A DNA stretch of 64,000 nt from Glaciimonas sp. PAMC28666 (GCF_016917355.1 NZ_CP070304.1:2914001-2978000), one strand, 5' to 3'. Positions 17,737 to 26,788 are shown, numbered from the stretch's first letter. The notes: generated by a model not told the origin, from the sequence alone. Program-made: numbers and translations.

Positions 17737-19623
17737 TTAGTTCTCAAGAAAGCCAATTGAAATCCAGGGGATCGCAACGACTATCAGCAAGGCGATTACC
17801 AGCGCTGCCAAATAGCCCCAGACACGGTTGAACACTTTGTCCGGCGATACTTTTCCGATCGCGCATGCAGCGTAGAAGCCGACTCCGAACGGCGGGGCAA
17901 ACAAGCCGATTCCCATCGACAGGATCACGACCATTGCATAGTGCACATCGTGCACACCCAATGAACGCGCTACAGGAAACAATAACGGGCCAAACAGCAC
18001 AATCGCTGGAATACCTTCCAATATGCTGCCTAGTACGATAAAGATAACCACTGATATCAGCAAAAAGCCGGTGCCGCCGCCAGGAACGCCTTGCATCAGC
18101 GTGACCAGTTTGGCCGAGAAACCGGATTGCGTCAGGGCCCATGCCATTGATGTCGCCATGCCGATGATTAACAGAATCGCGCCGGATAAAGTGGCTGCTT
18201 CAACCAACATTGGATAAATCCGTTTGAAATCAAGATGACGCATAAACAGATGCATGACCAGTCCGACCACGATTGTATAAGCCACGCCGATAGTCGCCAC
18301 TTCAGTCGCCGTCGCCACGCCCTCAATCACCGCCACACGGATTAACACAGGGAGTGCCAGCGCAGGTATGGCAATCACCAGCGTTTTGCCGATGACAGCC
18401 AGCGAGGCACGTTTGATGTTGGTCGCCGGTTCGCGCCGTGCCCGCAGCCAACAGACCACGCCGATTGCGATGGTAGCAATCACCGCTGGCATCAGGCCAC
18501 CGATGAACAACGAAGTAATGGATACGCTACATACTGCACCGATCGTGATGAGTACCAGACTTGGCGGGATCGTTTCGGTCATGGCACCGCTGCCTGACAA
18601 TAGCGCTACTAACTCCTCCGGTTTGGCCCCGCGTTTTTTCATCTCGGGGAATAGCGCTGGAGCAATTGCTGCCATGTCGGCTGCTTTAGAACCCGAGATA
18701 CCAGAGACCAGAAACATTGCGCCTAACAGGACGTATTGCAAACCGCCGCGGACATGGCCTAACAAGGCAGCCATAAAGTCGATCAGCGTGCGCGCCAGAC
18801 CGCTGATTTCCAACAATGCACCCAGCAGCACAAAAAGCGGCACCGAGAGCAGAATCAGACTCGACATTCCTTCATCCATGCGGCTAACAACGATCATCAT
18901 CGGGGCACTCGTGGCTAATGCCAGATAAGCCATGGTCGCGGTTCCGAATGCGAACGCAATCGGTATGCCACCAGCGACACAAGCCCCGATCAATACCACG
19001 AAAAATATGATCAGGTTATAGTTACCCATCGCCATTAATAGCGGTTTTCCGGCGTATAGCGCTATTGCAATGACGCCCACTACTGCCACCGCTGACCCTA
19101 CCTGTTTCAGGGTAGCGTGACTGGCCATGCGTGCAACTGCAGCCAGCAGCATGAGAATGGCACCGACCGGCAATGCTGCCGCGCGCAAGCCGTCCGGAAT
19201 TTCCAGCGCGGGAGTAGTGATCGCCATCTGATCGTTCGCATGGGTAATCGCCGGATGGATGATCATCAATACGAAGATGCAGACAATCAGTGCTGCCACT
19301 GTCTCAAACCAGATTCGCCATTTTTCAGAGAGTTTGTTTACGATTGCCGTGAGGCGCATGTGTTCACCGCGGTCTAACGCCAGCACCGCGCCCAGCATCG
19401 CTAACCAGATAAACAACGTTGAAGCCAGTTCGTCCGACCAGATCAGCGGATCGTGTAATGCATAGCGATAGGTCACGCCAATCAGTAATATCAGCGTTTC
19501 GACCACGACTAGCGTTGCCGCTACCGCGGCGACAACGTGCATCACGCCGCGGTTGACCGTCGCCAGCAGCCGCGCCAGAAAGTGGCTTTGGACCGGTGTG
19601 GTATAGGTCATAGCGGCGTCCAT
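17737..19623 (-). CDS. TRAP transporter fused small and large permease (DctQM)
   Basis: A 628-residue membrane protein. Residues about 20-170 form the four-helix DctQ small subunit (WSDELASTLFIWLAMLGAVLAL is the usual W.ee.a signature). The remainder is the DctM large subunit with about 12 helices (VPLFVLLGALLEISGLARTL, SGSGAMTETIPPSLVLI, GMATSMAWALTQSG). Fused QM forms are well known, for example SiaQM. The system imports organic acids, driven by a sodium or proton gradient, using a periplasmic binding protein. Its start codon shares one base with the stop of the upstream binding protein gene (TAATG), showing tight coupling. Confidence 0.93.
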   Translation of the reverse strand: MDAAMTYTTPVQSHFLARLLATVNRGVMHVVAAVAATLVVVETLILLIGVTYRYALHDPLIWSDELASTLFIWLAMLGAVLALDRGEHMRLTAIVNKLSEKWRIWFETVAALIVCIFVLMIIHPAITHANDQMAITTPALEIPDGLRAAALPVGAILMLLAAVARMASHATLKQVGSAVAVVGVIAIALYAGKPLLMAMGNYNLIIFFVVLIGACVAGGIPIAFAFGTATMAYLALATSAPMMIVVSRMDEGMSSLILLSVPLFVLLGALLEISGLARTLIDFMAALLGHVRGGLQYVLLGAMFLVSGISGSKAADMAAIAPALFPEMKKRGAKPEELVALLSGSGAMTETIPPSLVLITIGAVCSVSITSLFIGGLMPAVIATIAIGVVCWLRARREPATNIKRASLAVIGKTLVIAIPALALPVLIRVAVIEGVATATEVATIGVAYTIVVGLVMHLFMRHLDFKRIYPMLVEAATLSGAILLIIGMATSMAWALTQSGFSAKLVTLMQGVPGGGTGFLLISVVIFIVLGSILEGIPAIVLFGPLLFPVARSLGVHDVHYAMVVILSMGIGLFAPPFGVGFYAACAIGKVSPDKVFNRVWGYLAALVIALLIVVAIPWISIGFLEN

Positions 19624-20666
19624 TAAGCCAATTTTCCGGTGTATTTCTCAAGAATCGCCCAAGCTTCAGCGCCAAACTTCTTATGCCATTGCTCGTAGAA
19701 TCCAGCGCTGCGCAACTTGGTGCGGAATGCATCGTTATCGGTATCGTTGAATTGCAGACCTTTAGTCTTCATTTCTGCGACCAGTGAATCGTTGAGTGCC
19801 TTGGTATCAACGCGCTGCTTGAGTCCCGCTTCGTTAATATTGCGCGTGACGATATCCTGCAGATCCTTTGGCAGCTTTTCGAATGATGTCTTGTTGGCGA
19901 GGCACCAGAATCCATCCCACATATGGTTCGTCATGGAACAGTATTTCTGCACTTCATACAGTTTCGCAGTTGAGATGATTGCCAGCGGATTTTCCTGACC
20001 TTCGACGATTTTTGTCTGTAATGCCGAGTACACTTCAGCAAAGTTGATACTGGTTGGTGCCGCATCGAAGGCGCGGAACATCGAGGTCCAGAGTGGACTT
20101 GGCGGAACACGCAGTTTCATGCCCTTCAAGTCTTCCGGCTTATTGATCGGACGGGTGCTGTTGGTAATCTGGCGGTAACCGTTATCCCAAATTTTATCGA
20201 ACGCAAACAAGGTCGACTTGGCAGAAATTTGCTTGCGGACATAGGCGCCTAACTCTCCATCCATGGCTGCCCATACCTGGCTGTAATCCTTGAACGCAAA
20301 ACCAATCCCACTGATCTGTGCATCCGAAACCAGGGTGCCAAGAATCAATGGAGAGAGTAAAAAGTAATCGATGGCACCAGCGCGGATTTGCGACAGCATG
20401 TCGGTATCAGTACCGAGTTGGCTGTTCGGATAGACCTGCATATCGACGCGGCCTTTTGATTCTGTCGCAATTTTTGCAGCCATTTCCTTAGCCCGCACAT
20501 TCATTGGGTGCGTGACTGGCAAGTTATTGGCAAACTTCAAGGTGAACTCTGCAGCCGCGAAGGCCTGCGTGGAATACATACTAAGACCGCTGGCAGCGAT
20601 CGCCGATGTGGCGGAAATAGTCTTCAAAAAACGGCGGCGTGAAAGAACACCAATGCGGTTACCCAT
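19623..20666 (-). CDS. TRAP transporter substrate-binding protein (DctP)
   Basis: A 347-residue periplasmic binding protein with a consensus twin-arginine signal (SRRRFLKT, then a hydrophobic stretch and AFAAAEF cleavage region). It therefore probably travels folded through Tat. The mature part begins with FTLKFANNLPVTHPMNVRA and contains the DctP family RVDMQVYPNSQLGTDTDML and LKGMKLRVPPSPLW. The arginine in the last motif normally clamps a substrate carboxylate. AGGAGA precedes the ATG. It is the first gene of the TRAP-SDR unit, downstream of a sigma-54-type promoter. The ligand is probably an organic acid. Confidence 0.93.
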   Translation of the reverse strand: MGNRIGVLSRRRFLKTISATSAIAASGLSMYSTQAFAAAEFTLKFANNLPVTHPMNVRAKEMAAKIATESKGRVDMQVYPNSQLGTDTDMLSQIRAGAIDYFLLSPLILGTLVSDAQISGIGFAFKDYSQVWAAMDGELGAYVRKQISAKSTLFAFDKIWDNGYRQITNSTRPINKPEDLKGMKLRVPPSPLWTSMFRAFDAAPTSINFAEVYSALQTKIVEGQENPLAIISTAKLYEVQKYCSMTNHMWDGFWCLANKTSFEKLPKDLQDIVTRNINEAGLKQRVDTKALNDSLVAEMKTKGLQFNDTDNDAFRTKLRSAGFYEQWHKKFGAEAWAILEKYTGKLA

Positions 20667-20740
20667 CTGTTTGTCTCCTGGATTTTAGTGTTTTAAATGA
20701 TCTCTGGAACTTGGTAGCGACGCTGCATAATATTAAATCT

Positions 20741-20756
20741 AGCAATTTCGATGCCA
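20741..20756 (-). promoter_or_regulatory. Sigma-54 (-24/-12) promoter of the TRAP operon
   Basis: Read on the minus strand, TGGCATCGAAATTGCT has the invariant GG and GC of sigma-54 promoters at the required 10-bp separation, and matches TGGCA-N6-TTGC-W at every fixed position. Transcription would begin about 64 bases before the DctP start codon. Confidence 0.7.
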
Positions 20757-20891
20757 AGGTCCAGATTTGCCACGGAGGTTAATCCGATGGCGATTTTTCG
20801 CGTATTTACCGCGGGGCTTATGCAGCCCCGCAACTCCTAACAGCGCAGTGTAGGTATTCTCGTCTAAAAATGGTATTTGGACAAAGGATGT

Positions 20892-20937
20892 CAGGTGTTT
20901 ATTTTATGCGACAGGTGTCGCACAAAATAAACACCTG
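20892..20937. promoter_or_regulatory. 46-bp palindrome, candidate activator site or hairpin
   Basis: The left arm begins CAGGTGTTTATTTT at 20892 and the right arm ends AAAATAAACACCTG at 20937. The centre is TGCGACA-GG-TGTCGCA, which is a 16-bp dyad, and only one pair in the whole structure is mismatched. It lies about 135 bp upstream of the leftward -24/-12 element and about 220 bp upstream of the rightward one, suitable for an enhancer-type site. A bidirectional terminator or protein-binding cruciform is the alternative. Confidence 0.6.
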
Positions 20938-21158
20938 TCGTTATTGCGGTGCAACAAATTTCGCCGGATCGCCGGATCGCTGGTGGCGGTATGCATTCTC
21001 CATTCCCGGCCGAATTGCGCCAACATTCCACGCTAACGTCTGAAAGGGATAACATTGAAGTAATTCGGCGCTGGCGCTCTCCCCATCTTTTTCGCCATCA
21101 GGCGGCGTTTGATCATGCTCGAACGCCAGGCGCTGTAGAAGAAATGATGCGATAGAAC

Positions 21159-21174
21159 TGGCATTGTTTTTGCA
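21159..21174 (+). promoter_or_regulatory. Sigma-54 (-24/-12) promoter of the thiolase operon
   Basis: TGGCATTGTTTTTGCA carries GG and GC with exact sigma-54 spacing and matches TGGCA-N6-TTGC-W fully. The expected start of transcription is near 21185, about 25 bases before the thiolase ATG and just before its AGGA ribosome binding site. Confidence 0.72.
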
Positions 21175-21209
21175 TAGCATTATTCTGAAAACTCTTTTTA
21201 GGAATCCAA

Positions 21210-22412
21210 ATGACGACTTCCTCACTCTCTGCTTCCGCTTCGGCGTCAGCTCCCTGTATCACCGGTTGGAACCATTCAAAGTTTGGCAAACTTGACGCCC
21301 TTGATCCCGAAATATTGATTGCAGAAGTGGCACTCGCTGCGATTGCACACGCAGGATTGACCCCTGCCGATATCAGTTCCATCCATATCGGCACCTTCAA
21401 CGGTGGCTTTCTGCAGCAGGACTTTCCTTCCTCGCTGATTTTCAACGGGATCCCCGAATTGCGCTTTACGCCAGCAGTGCGCGTCGAGAATGCTTGCGCT
21501 ACCGGGTCAGCGGCAATTCATTCCGGCTTGCAGTCGATTCTGTCCGGGCAGTCGCGCCATGCGCTGGTCATCGGCTACGAAAAAATGAGCGAACTGGCGA
21601 CAGCGGCGGTTGGCGATGTATTGCTGAAATGCTCCTACGTCAAAGAGGAGGCAGGTATTCCAGGTGGTTTTGCAGGCGTATTCGGCAATATTGCGCAAGC
21701 CTACTTTGATCGTTACGGTGATCAATCCGATGCGTTAGCCGCCATTGCAGCAAAGAATCATAAAAACGGGGCAGTCAATCCCTACGCCCATATGCGAAAA
21801 GATCTTGGCTTCGATTTTTGCCGCAACGTCTCGGAAAAAAATCCATTCGTTGCCGGTCCGCTGAAACGGACCGATTGCTCGCTGATTTCTGATGGGGCAG
21901 TCGCAATGATTATTAGTGCCGCCGATGTGGCCAAAACCATGCCGCGCGCGGTGCAGTTTCGTTCTGCCGTGCACGTCAACGATTTTCTGCCGCTCAGCAA
22001 GCGCGACCCGACTTCCTTCGAAGGCGGTAGCCTGGCCTGGAAGAAGGCGCTTGCGCAGTCGAAGTTGACATTAAATGATCTCTCGCTGGTCGAAACACAT
22101 GATTGCTTTACGATCGCCGAATTGCTCGAATATGAAGCAATGGGACTGGCCGAACCGGGTCAGGGCGCACGCGCCATTCTCGATGGCGTCACCACCAAAG
22201 AAGGACGCCTCCCCATCAATCCTTCTGGCGGTTTGAAGTCGAAAGGTCATCCGATCGGTGCCACCGGCGTTTCCATGCATGTGATGGCGGCGATGCAGGC
22301 CTGCCACGACGCTGGCGAGATGCAAATACCGAATGCCAGATACGTCGGGGTATTCAACATGGGCGGAGCCGCAGTAGCCAATTATGTGAGTATTTTAGAG
22401 CGAATCGCTTAA
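21210..22412 (+). CDS. Thiolase family protein, SCPx-type acetyl-CoA acyltransferase
   Basis: A 400-residue thiolase-fold enzyme with an apparently complete active site. The nucleophile cysteine is at about residue 96 in VENACATGSAAIHSG, a histidine is at about 297 in ETHDCFTIAELLEYEAMGL, and GHPIGATG is at about 349-356. This contrasts with the three thiolase-fold proteins at 57.8-63.2 kb. It should cleave 3-ketoacyl-CoA or condense acyl-CoAs. It is the first gene of an operon with an acyl-CoA synthetase and two PCC-domain proteins, directly behind a sigma-54-type promoter. The low-complexity start (SASASASA) is unusual, but the ATG has an AGGA ribosome binding site. The physiological substrate is not deducible. 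Confidence 0.88.
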   Translation: MTTSSLSASASASAPCITGWNHSKFGKLDALDPEILIAEVALAAIAHAGLTPADISSIHIGTFNGGFLQQDFPSSLIFNGIPELRFTPAVRVENACATGSAAIHSGLQSILSGQSRHALVIGYEKMSELATAAVGDVLLKCSYVKEEAGIPGGFAGVFGNIAQAYFDRYGDQSDALAAIAAKNHKNGAVNPYAHMRKDLGFDFCRNVSEKNPFVAGPLKRTDCSLISDGAVAMIISAADVAKTMPRAVQFRSAVHVNDFLPLSKRDPTSFEGGSLAWKKALAQSKLTLNDLSLVETHDCFTIAELLEYEAMGLAEPGQGARAILDGVTTKEGRLPINPSGGLKSKGHPIGATGVSMHVMAAMQACHDAGEMQIPNARYVGVFNMGGAAVANYVSILERIA

Positions 22413-22416
22413 GGAA

Positions 22417-22448
22417 GCGCTAGCACCGGACTCGTGCGGTGCTAGCGC
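22417..22448. repeat. Intercistronic 12-bp perfect hairpin
   Basis: GCGCTAGCACCG (22417-22428) and CGGTGCTAGCGC (22437-22448) pair perfectly around an 8-base loop, five bases after the thiolase stop. Without a T-tract it may modulate mRNA stability or operon polarity rather than terminate. Confidence 0.6.
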
Positions 22449-22521
22449 CCTGGCAATAAGAATACGTAACCAACCCAACCGGCAAGCCCATACAACAAGC
22501 GCATACAACAAGAGTGAGACC

Positions 22522-24105
22522 ATGTTAAAGAAAGTCATGAATCTGGGGCGGCTATTATCTGATGTCGCGCGCCGTTTTCCCGATGAGCCAGGAGTGATCA
22601 TTGGCGACGATATCGCTACATGGAAGCAAATCAACGACCGTGTTGATGCCGTTGCGCATGCCTTACATCGGCTTGGCGTGAAAAAAGGTGACAGGTTTTT
22701 GGTGCATTCCCGCAACAACCTGCAGATCTTTGAGAGTGCCTGGATCGCGTTCAAGCTGGGTTTGGTATGGGTGCCGACCAACGTGCGGATCACGCCGCCG
22801 GAGGCTGCTTATTTAGGGCAATCCAGCGGCGCGACTGTGATGTTGTACGACCGTGGTCTGGCGCATTACGTCGATGCGGTAAGAGCCGTTTCCCCCTCGC
22901 TTACGCATGTCATTGCGCTATGTGATCCACGTAGTGGGGAACTGGATTACGCTACTCTGGCGACGAGTCCGTCCATCGACGCATTGCCGTTTGAAGAGGT
23001 TGAGGTGGAATATGAAGATCCGCTATGGTTCTTCTATACCTCGGGCACGACAGGGCATCCGAAGGCGGGCACGTTGTCGCATGGGCAAATGGCTTTCGTC
23101 GTCACGAATCATCTGGCGGATTTGTTGCCGGGACTGTCACATCGTTCACGTTCTCTGGTCGTCGCGCCCTTATCGCATGGAGCAGGCATTCACGCAATAG
23201 TTAACACCGCCCGTGGCGCTGCCAGCGTGTTGCCTGCGACGGACAAACTGGTGCCGGAAGAAGCCTGGCAACTGGTTGAGAAGCATCGTATAGATAACTT
23301 GTTTACGGTGCCGACTATCGTCAAAATTCTGACTGAAGATCCGTCGGTCGACCGTTACGATCACAGCTCGCTGCAACATGTGATTTACGCAGGGGCGCCG
23401 ATGTATCGCGCTGACCAGTGTTATGCGTTAAAAAAACTCGGAAAGGTGTTGGTGCAATATTACGGTTTGGGCGAAGTGACCGGCAATATCACTTTTCTGC
23501 CAACTTATATGCACACCGACGACGATAGTGACCCGCACGCGCGGGTCGGTACCTGTGGAATTCCCCGTACCGGTATGGAAATCGCTATTCTGGATGAGAG
23601 CGGGCAAAAATTAACCCCATTCGAAACTGGTGAAATTTGTGTACGGGGCCTTGCCGTCTTTATGGGATATCACAATAACCCGGGCGCCAATGCCAAGGCA
23701 TTCAAGGATGACTGGTTTCATACCGGGGACATCGGCCACGTTGACCGCGAAGGATTTCTTTTTATCACCGGGCGCTCGTCCGATATGTACATTTCGGGTG
23801 GTTCAAACGTGTATCCGCGTGAAATTGAAGAGGCGCTGTTAACCCATCCTGCAGTCTCGGAAGTCGCGGTGCTCGGCTTGCCCGATCCCAAATGGGGCGA
23901 AAGCGGCATTGCAGTGATCGTGACCAAAGGCGACATGACGGTTGAATCGGCCGAGTTGCAGGCGCATCTGGAAGAGCGAATTGCTAAATATAAGTGGCCG
24001 CGCCGCTTTGTGTTTTGGCAAAACATGCCGAAATCCGCTTACGGAAAGATCGTTAAGAAGGAAATTAAAGCATTGCTTGAGGCGAAGGGGGAATGTCACC
24101 TATGA
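22522..24105 (+). CDS. Acyl-CoA synthetase (AMP-binding)
   Basis: A 527-residue ANL-superfamily adenylate-forming ligase, expected to activate a carboxylic acid to its CoA thioester with ATP in the cytosol. The P-loop WFFYTSGTTGHPKAG lies near residues 169-183, QYYGLGEVTGN near 312 and the adenine-binding DWFHTGDIGHVDREGFLFITGR near 393-415. The hinge is followed by GSNVYPREIEEALL and the C-terminal catalytic lysine region PKSAYGKIVKKEI. The length is normal. It overlaps the next gene by 4 bp (ATGA). It lies in the sigma-54-type operon with the thiolase, so the acid is likely degraded by CoA-dependent chain cleavage. Confidence 0.93.
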   Translation: MLKKVMNLGRLLSDVARRFPDEPGVIIGDDIATWKQINDRVDAVAHALHRLGVKKGDRFLVHSRNNLQIFESAWIAFKLGLVWVPTNVRITPPEAAYLGQSSGATVMLYDRGLAHYVDAVRAVSPSLTHVIALCDPRSGELDYATLATSPSIDALPFEEVEVEYEDPLWFFYTSGTTGHPKAGTLSHGQMAFVVTNHLADLLPGLSHRSRSLVVAPLSHGAGIHAIVNTARGAASVLPATDKLVPEEAWQLVEKHRIDNLFTVPTIVKILTEDPSVDRYDHSSLQHVIYAGAPMYRADQCYALKKLGKVLVQYYGLGEVTGNITFLPTYMHTDDDSDPHARVGTCGIPRTGMEIAILDESGQKLTPFETGEICVRGLAVFMGYHNNPGANAKAFKDDWFHTGDIGHVDREGFLFITGRSSDMYISGGSNVYPREIEEALLTHPAVSEVAVLGLPDPKWGESGIAVIVTKGDMTVESAELQAHLEERIAKYKWPRRFVFWQNMPKSAYGKIVKKEIKALLEAKGECHL

Positions 24106-24704
24106 ATACCAAGGATACGGACCACACCAGTCCAACCAGGAGCGCAAACGCAAACTCTCAGGCCTCATCGCAAGCCCATCGTCCACGCATGATGCTACAT
24201 CCCGGTCCGTTTAATCCGGTGCGAATTCAGAGCCGACACTCGGCTAGTGGCAGGCACGTCCGACTGACTCTGGTTCCAGGCCTCAGTTTGTTTGATGCCA
24301 TCGTCAAGCCGCTCATCGAGATCGGGATCAAGAACGCCTCGACCACCATACTTGGCGGCTACTTCGATTATCTCGAGTACTGCGTGGCACCTCCGGACCC
24401 GTCGCATCAGGCCATGATCGCCTATTCAAAGCCGATTCAGGCGGGGCGCGCTTACATGATATTCGGGAATGCCACGCTAGGTAAAAACCAGCATGGTCAT
24501 CCTATCGTTCATTGTCATGCGGCGATTCGAACCGAAAGCGGCGCAGTCAAGGGCGGCCACATCATTACCGACACCTGTATCGTAGGATCGTCGCCGATTT
24601 CGGTTTTGGTGACCTCGCTGGACGGGTTTGAATTACGTGTGACTTTTGATCCCGAGACGAATATTCCCCTTTTACAACCGCAAGCGGAGAGCCCGAATGA
24701 ATAA
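24102..24704 (+). CDS. PCC/DUF296-domain protein
   Basis: About 200 residues with the plant-and-prokaryote conserved (PCC, DUF296) fold. The typical pattern is present: GRHVRLTLVPGLSLFDAIVKPLIE, then ASTTILGGYFDYLEYCV, then the histidine motif IVHCHAAIRTESGAVKGGHII, which probably binds a metal. I chose the ATG at 24102, which overlaps the previous stop and sits 10 bases from a GGGGG ribosome binding site. The ATG at 24093 is too close to that site. Bacterial PCC proteins are poorly characterised. The placement after a CoA ligase and thiolase suggests a metabolic role. It overlaps the next PCC gene by 8 bp. Confidence 0.8.
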   Translation: MNTKDTDHTSPTRSANANSQASSQAHRPRMMLHPGPFNPVRIQSRHSASGRHVRLTLVPGLSLFDAIVKPLIEIGIKNASTTILGGYFDYLEYCVAPPDPSHQAMIAYSKPIQAGRAYMIFGNATLGKNQHGHPIVHCHAAIRTESGAVKGGHIITDTCIVGSSPISVLVTSLDGFELRVTFDPETNIPLLQPQAESPNE

Positions 24705-25092
24705 TGCAACTGTAGTTGAAACCGGTTCAATGGGACGCGTCGCTTATGCGCGGATCGCCCCCAACGAAGACCTGGTGCTCGGCGTTGAAAAACTATGTAT
24801 TGCTGAAGGATTCAAGAACGCCTTTGTACGCGGGGCGCTGGGAAGTCTGGTGGATGCGTGTTTAGGTACGCTGGACGGAAAATATGTTCAGATCAAGGGG
24901 CCAGCGGTGGAGATCGTCAGCCTCGCAGGGGAAGTGCGCTCGAAAGATGACGGTTCGCTCAACGCATCATTGACGGGTGTTGTTGCAGATCCCGAGGGTA
25001 ACGTCTATGGCGGTCCGTTTGTCGCCGGTGCAAACCCTATCTGCATGACCTTCGAGGTTACCTTGGAAGAATGGCTTCCGACCGCGCAATGA
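24697..25092 (+). CDS. Second PCC/DUF296-domain protein
   Basis: About 131 residues from the ATG at 24697; a longer frame exists upstream but lies within the preceding gene. The protein shows the PCC pattern MGRVAYARIAPNEDLVLGVEKL, FVRGALGSLVDACLG, then the glycine-rich YGGPFVAGANPICMTFEVTLEEW end. It lacks the HCH motif seen in its neighbour, so the two may form a hetero-oligomer with one metal-binding subunit; PCC proteins are commonly trimers. The function is unknown. It is the last gene of the operon. Confidence 0.75.
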   Translation: MNNATVVETGSMGRVAYARIAPNEDLVLGVEKLCIAEGFKNAFVRGALGSLVDACLGTLDGKYVQIKGPAVEIVSLAGEVRSKDDGSLNASLTGVVADPEGNVYGGPFVAGANPICMTFEVTLEEWLPTAQ

Positions 25093-25588
25093 CGGCTTCC
25101 ATTCGCATGCCGCTGCGTTGAACCTGCCGGTTTCGGGTTATTGGAAATGTTAGAAGCGATGATCAATATGATGGATCTGAGTGCCATTGCTTGATTCGCC
25201 GGACATTTTTTGATCGCTTCCGCTAACCCTGGTCCGGCAGACTATTATTTTATCCGTTCCATTTCAGCAGTCTGACTTTCTACATAGCTGGCAACCTGCC
25301 GGACCACTCGCACCGACGAGGAGCCGCACTGGGAAACCCGCCTCGGCGCATGCCTCGCAACACCGGCCGGCCATGCGTCGTACCGGGGTGTTTCGGTGCG
25401 CGGATTAATATCTCTGAAAAATCTTTTCGATACTTTTAGTTAGAAACTGTTCACGCCGAATATTTCTCCACTATGATGAGTAATGCGCATATTTAATTAA
25501 TAAGTCTATTAAATTACTTACTAATAAATACGCACAATTGCTGTTGAGTAGAGGGCATTAGAAATTTTACACTCGGGGTAGACGCAAC
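25093..25588. other. Intergenic region upstream of cfa
   Basis: This 496-bp gap holds no convincing gene. The last 100 bases (about 25480-25560) are very AT-rich, with several TTAATTAATAA-like stretches, and probably contain the cfa promoter. I could not fix a unique -35/-10 pair or a terminator for the upstream operon. Confidence 0.45.
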
Positions 25589-26788
25589 ATGAGCAATCTG
25601 AAAAGTAACAGATCGAGTTCTGCGAAACTTGATTTGAAGGCCAATGGCCCGAAAATCATTCAACAAATGTTTGAACATGCGGGCGTCAGGCTGAACGGAG
25701 ACGCACCATCAGATATGCAAATCCATGACAATATTTTCTTTCAGAAAATGTTCACCAAGTGGGAGTTGGGTATCGGCGAATCCTACATGGATGGGGATTG
25801 GGATAGCGAGCAGCTTGACGAGTTCTTTTTCAAAATTACCAGCCATGACCTCGAGCAGACAGTCGTTGGACCAGCAAAGATCAGGTTCTTCCTGGAAATA
25901 TTAAGGCAAAAATTCTTTAATCTTCAAACCGAGGGACGCGCTTTTCAGGTTGGTGAGCAACATTACGACATCGGTAACGATTTGTTTGAATGCATGCTCG
26001 ATTCGAACCTGATGTATTCCTGTGGTTACTGGGAGCATGCAAAAAATCTCGAAGAGGCTCAGCAGCATAAGCTGGAACTGATTTGTCGAAAACTGGAATT
26101 GAAGCCCGGTGAAAGGCTGTTAGACATCGGTTGCGGATGGGGTGGTCTCGCCCGTTATGCTGCAGAAAAATATCAAGTCGAAGTGGTCGGCGTAACTATT
26201 TCAAAAGAGCAACAGAAGTTGGCCCAAGAGCGATGCATTGGACTTCCTGTCACGATTTCGCTTACTGACTATAGAGAGCTTACCGGTGAATTCGATAAGA
26301 TCGTATCGGTGGGGATGTTTGAACATGTCGGCGCGAAAAATTATGCGACCTACTTTGATGTGGTCGGAAAATTACTTAAGCCGAATGGTCTGTTCTTGTT
26401 GCACACCATTGGAAACCATGTGACCGAGAAGCGGCGTGACGTGTGGTTGGATAAATATATTTTTCCGAATGGCCATTTGCCATCGGCCAAACAGATATCC
26501 TGCGCGCTCGAAGGACGCTTCTTGATTGATGACTGGCATAATTTCGGTCGCGATTATGACCTGACTTTAATGGCTTGGTGGGAAAATTTTGATAAAGCGT
26601 GGCCTACGCTGAAAGATAAATACGGAGAACGTTTTTATCGGATGTGGAAATATTTCTTACTTTCTTCCGCGGGTTTTTTTCGCTCAGGTCAAGGTCAGTT
26701 ATGGCAAATTGTATTGAGCAAGCGCGGACGTCCGATTACCTATCGGTCGGTACGCGGTGCTGCTGAAACTGAACAGGTGCAAGCCTGA
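25589..26788 (+). CDS. cfa: Cyclopropane-fatty-acyl-phospholipid synthase
   Basis: A 399-residue SAM-dependent methyltransferase of the CFA synthase family, which converts unsaturated phospholipid acyl chains to cyclopropane forms at the membrane. The N-terminal lipid-binding domain includes GIGESYMDGDWDSEQLDEFF. The catalytic domain has QHYDIGNDLFECMLD, MYSCGYW, the SAM-binding LLDIGCGWGGLARYAAEK and VSVGMFEHVGAKNY, plus HTIGNH and KYIFPNGHLPSA, all diagnostic. The length is normal. It is transcribed alone and followed by a terminator. In other bacteria it is usually induced in stationary phase or stress. Confidence 0.96.
   Translation: MSNLKSNRSSSAKLDLKANGPKIIQQMFEHAGVRLNGDAPSDMQIHDNIFFQKMFTKWELGIGESYMDGDWDSEQLDEFFFKITSHDLEQTVVGPAKIRFFLEILRQKFFNLQTEGRAFQVGEQHYDIGNDLFECMLDSNLMYSCGYWEHAKNLEEAQQHKLELICRKLELKPGERLLDIGCGWGGLARYAAEKYQVEVVGVTISKEQQKLAQERCIGLPVTISLTDYRELTGEFDKIVSVGMFEHVGAKNYATYFDVVGKLLKPNGLFLLHTIGNHVTEKRRDVWLDKYIFPNGHLPSAKQISCALEGRFLIDDWHNFGRDYDLTLMAWWENFDKAWPTLKDKYGERFYRMWKYFLLSSAGFFRSGQGQLWQIVLSKRGRPITYRSVRGAAETEQVQA

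Larger units (their letters stand above)
20667..21209. other. Divergent regulatory region with two sigma-54-like promoters
   Basis: This 543-bp region separates the TRAP-SDR unit (leftward) from the thiolase operon (rightward) and has no convincing gene. It contains -24/-12 elements facing each way and a long palindrome between them, listed separately. Confidence 0.7.

Noticed and set aside
25410-25440. TTTTCGATACTTTT upstream of cfa as an IclR site
   Set aside because: A single box without a partner at 20 bp, so probably chance.
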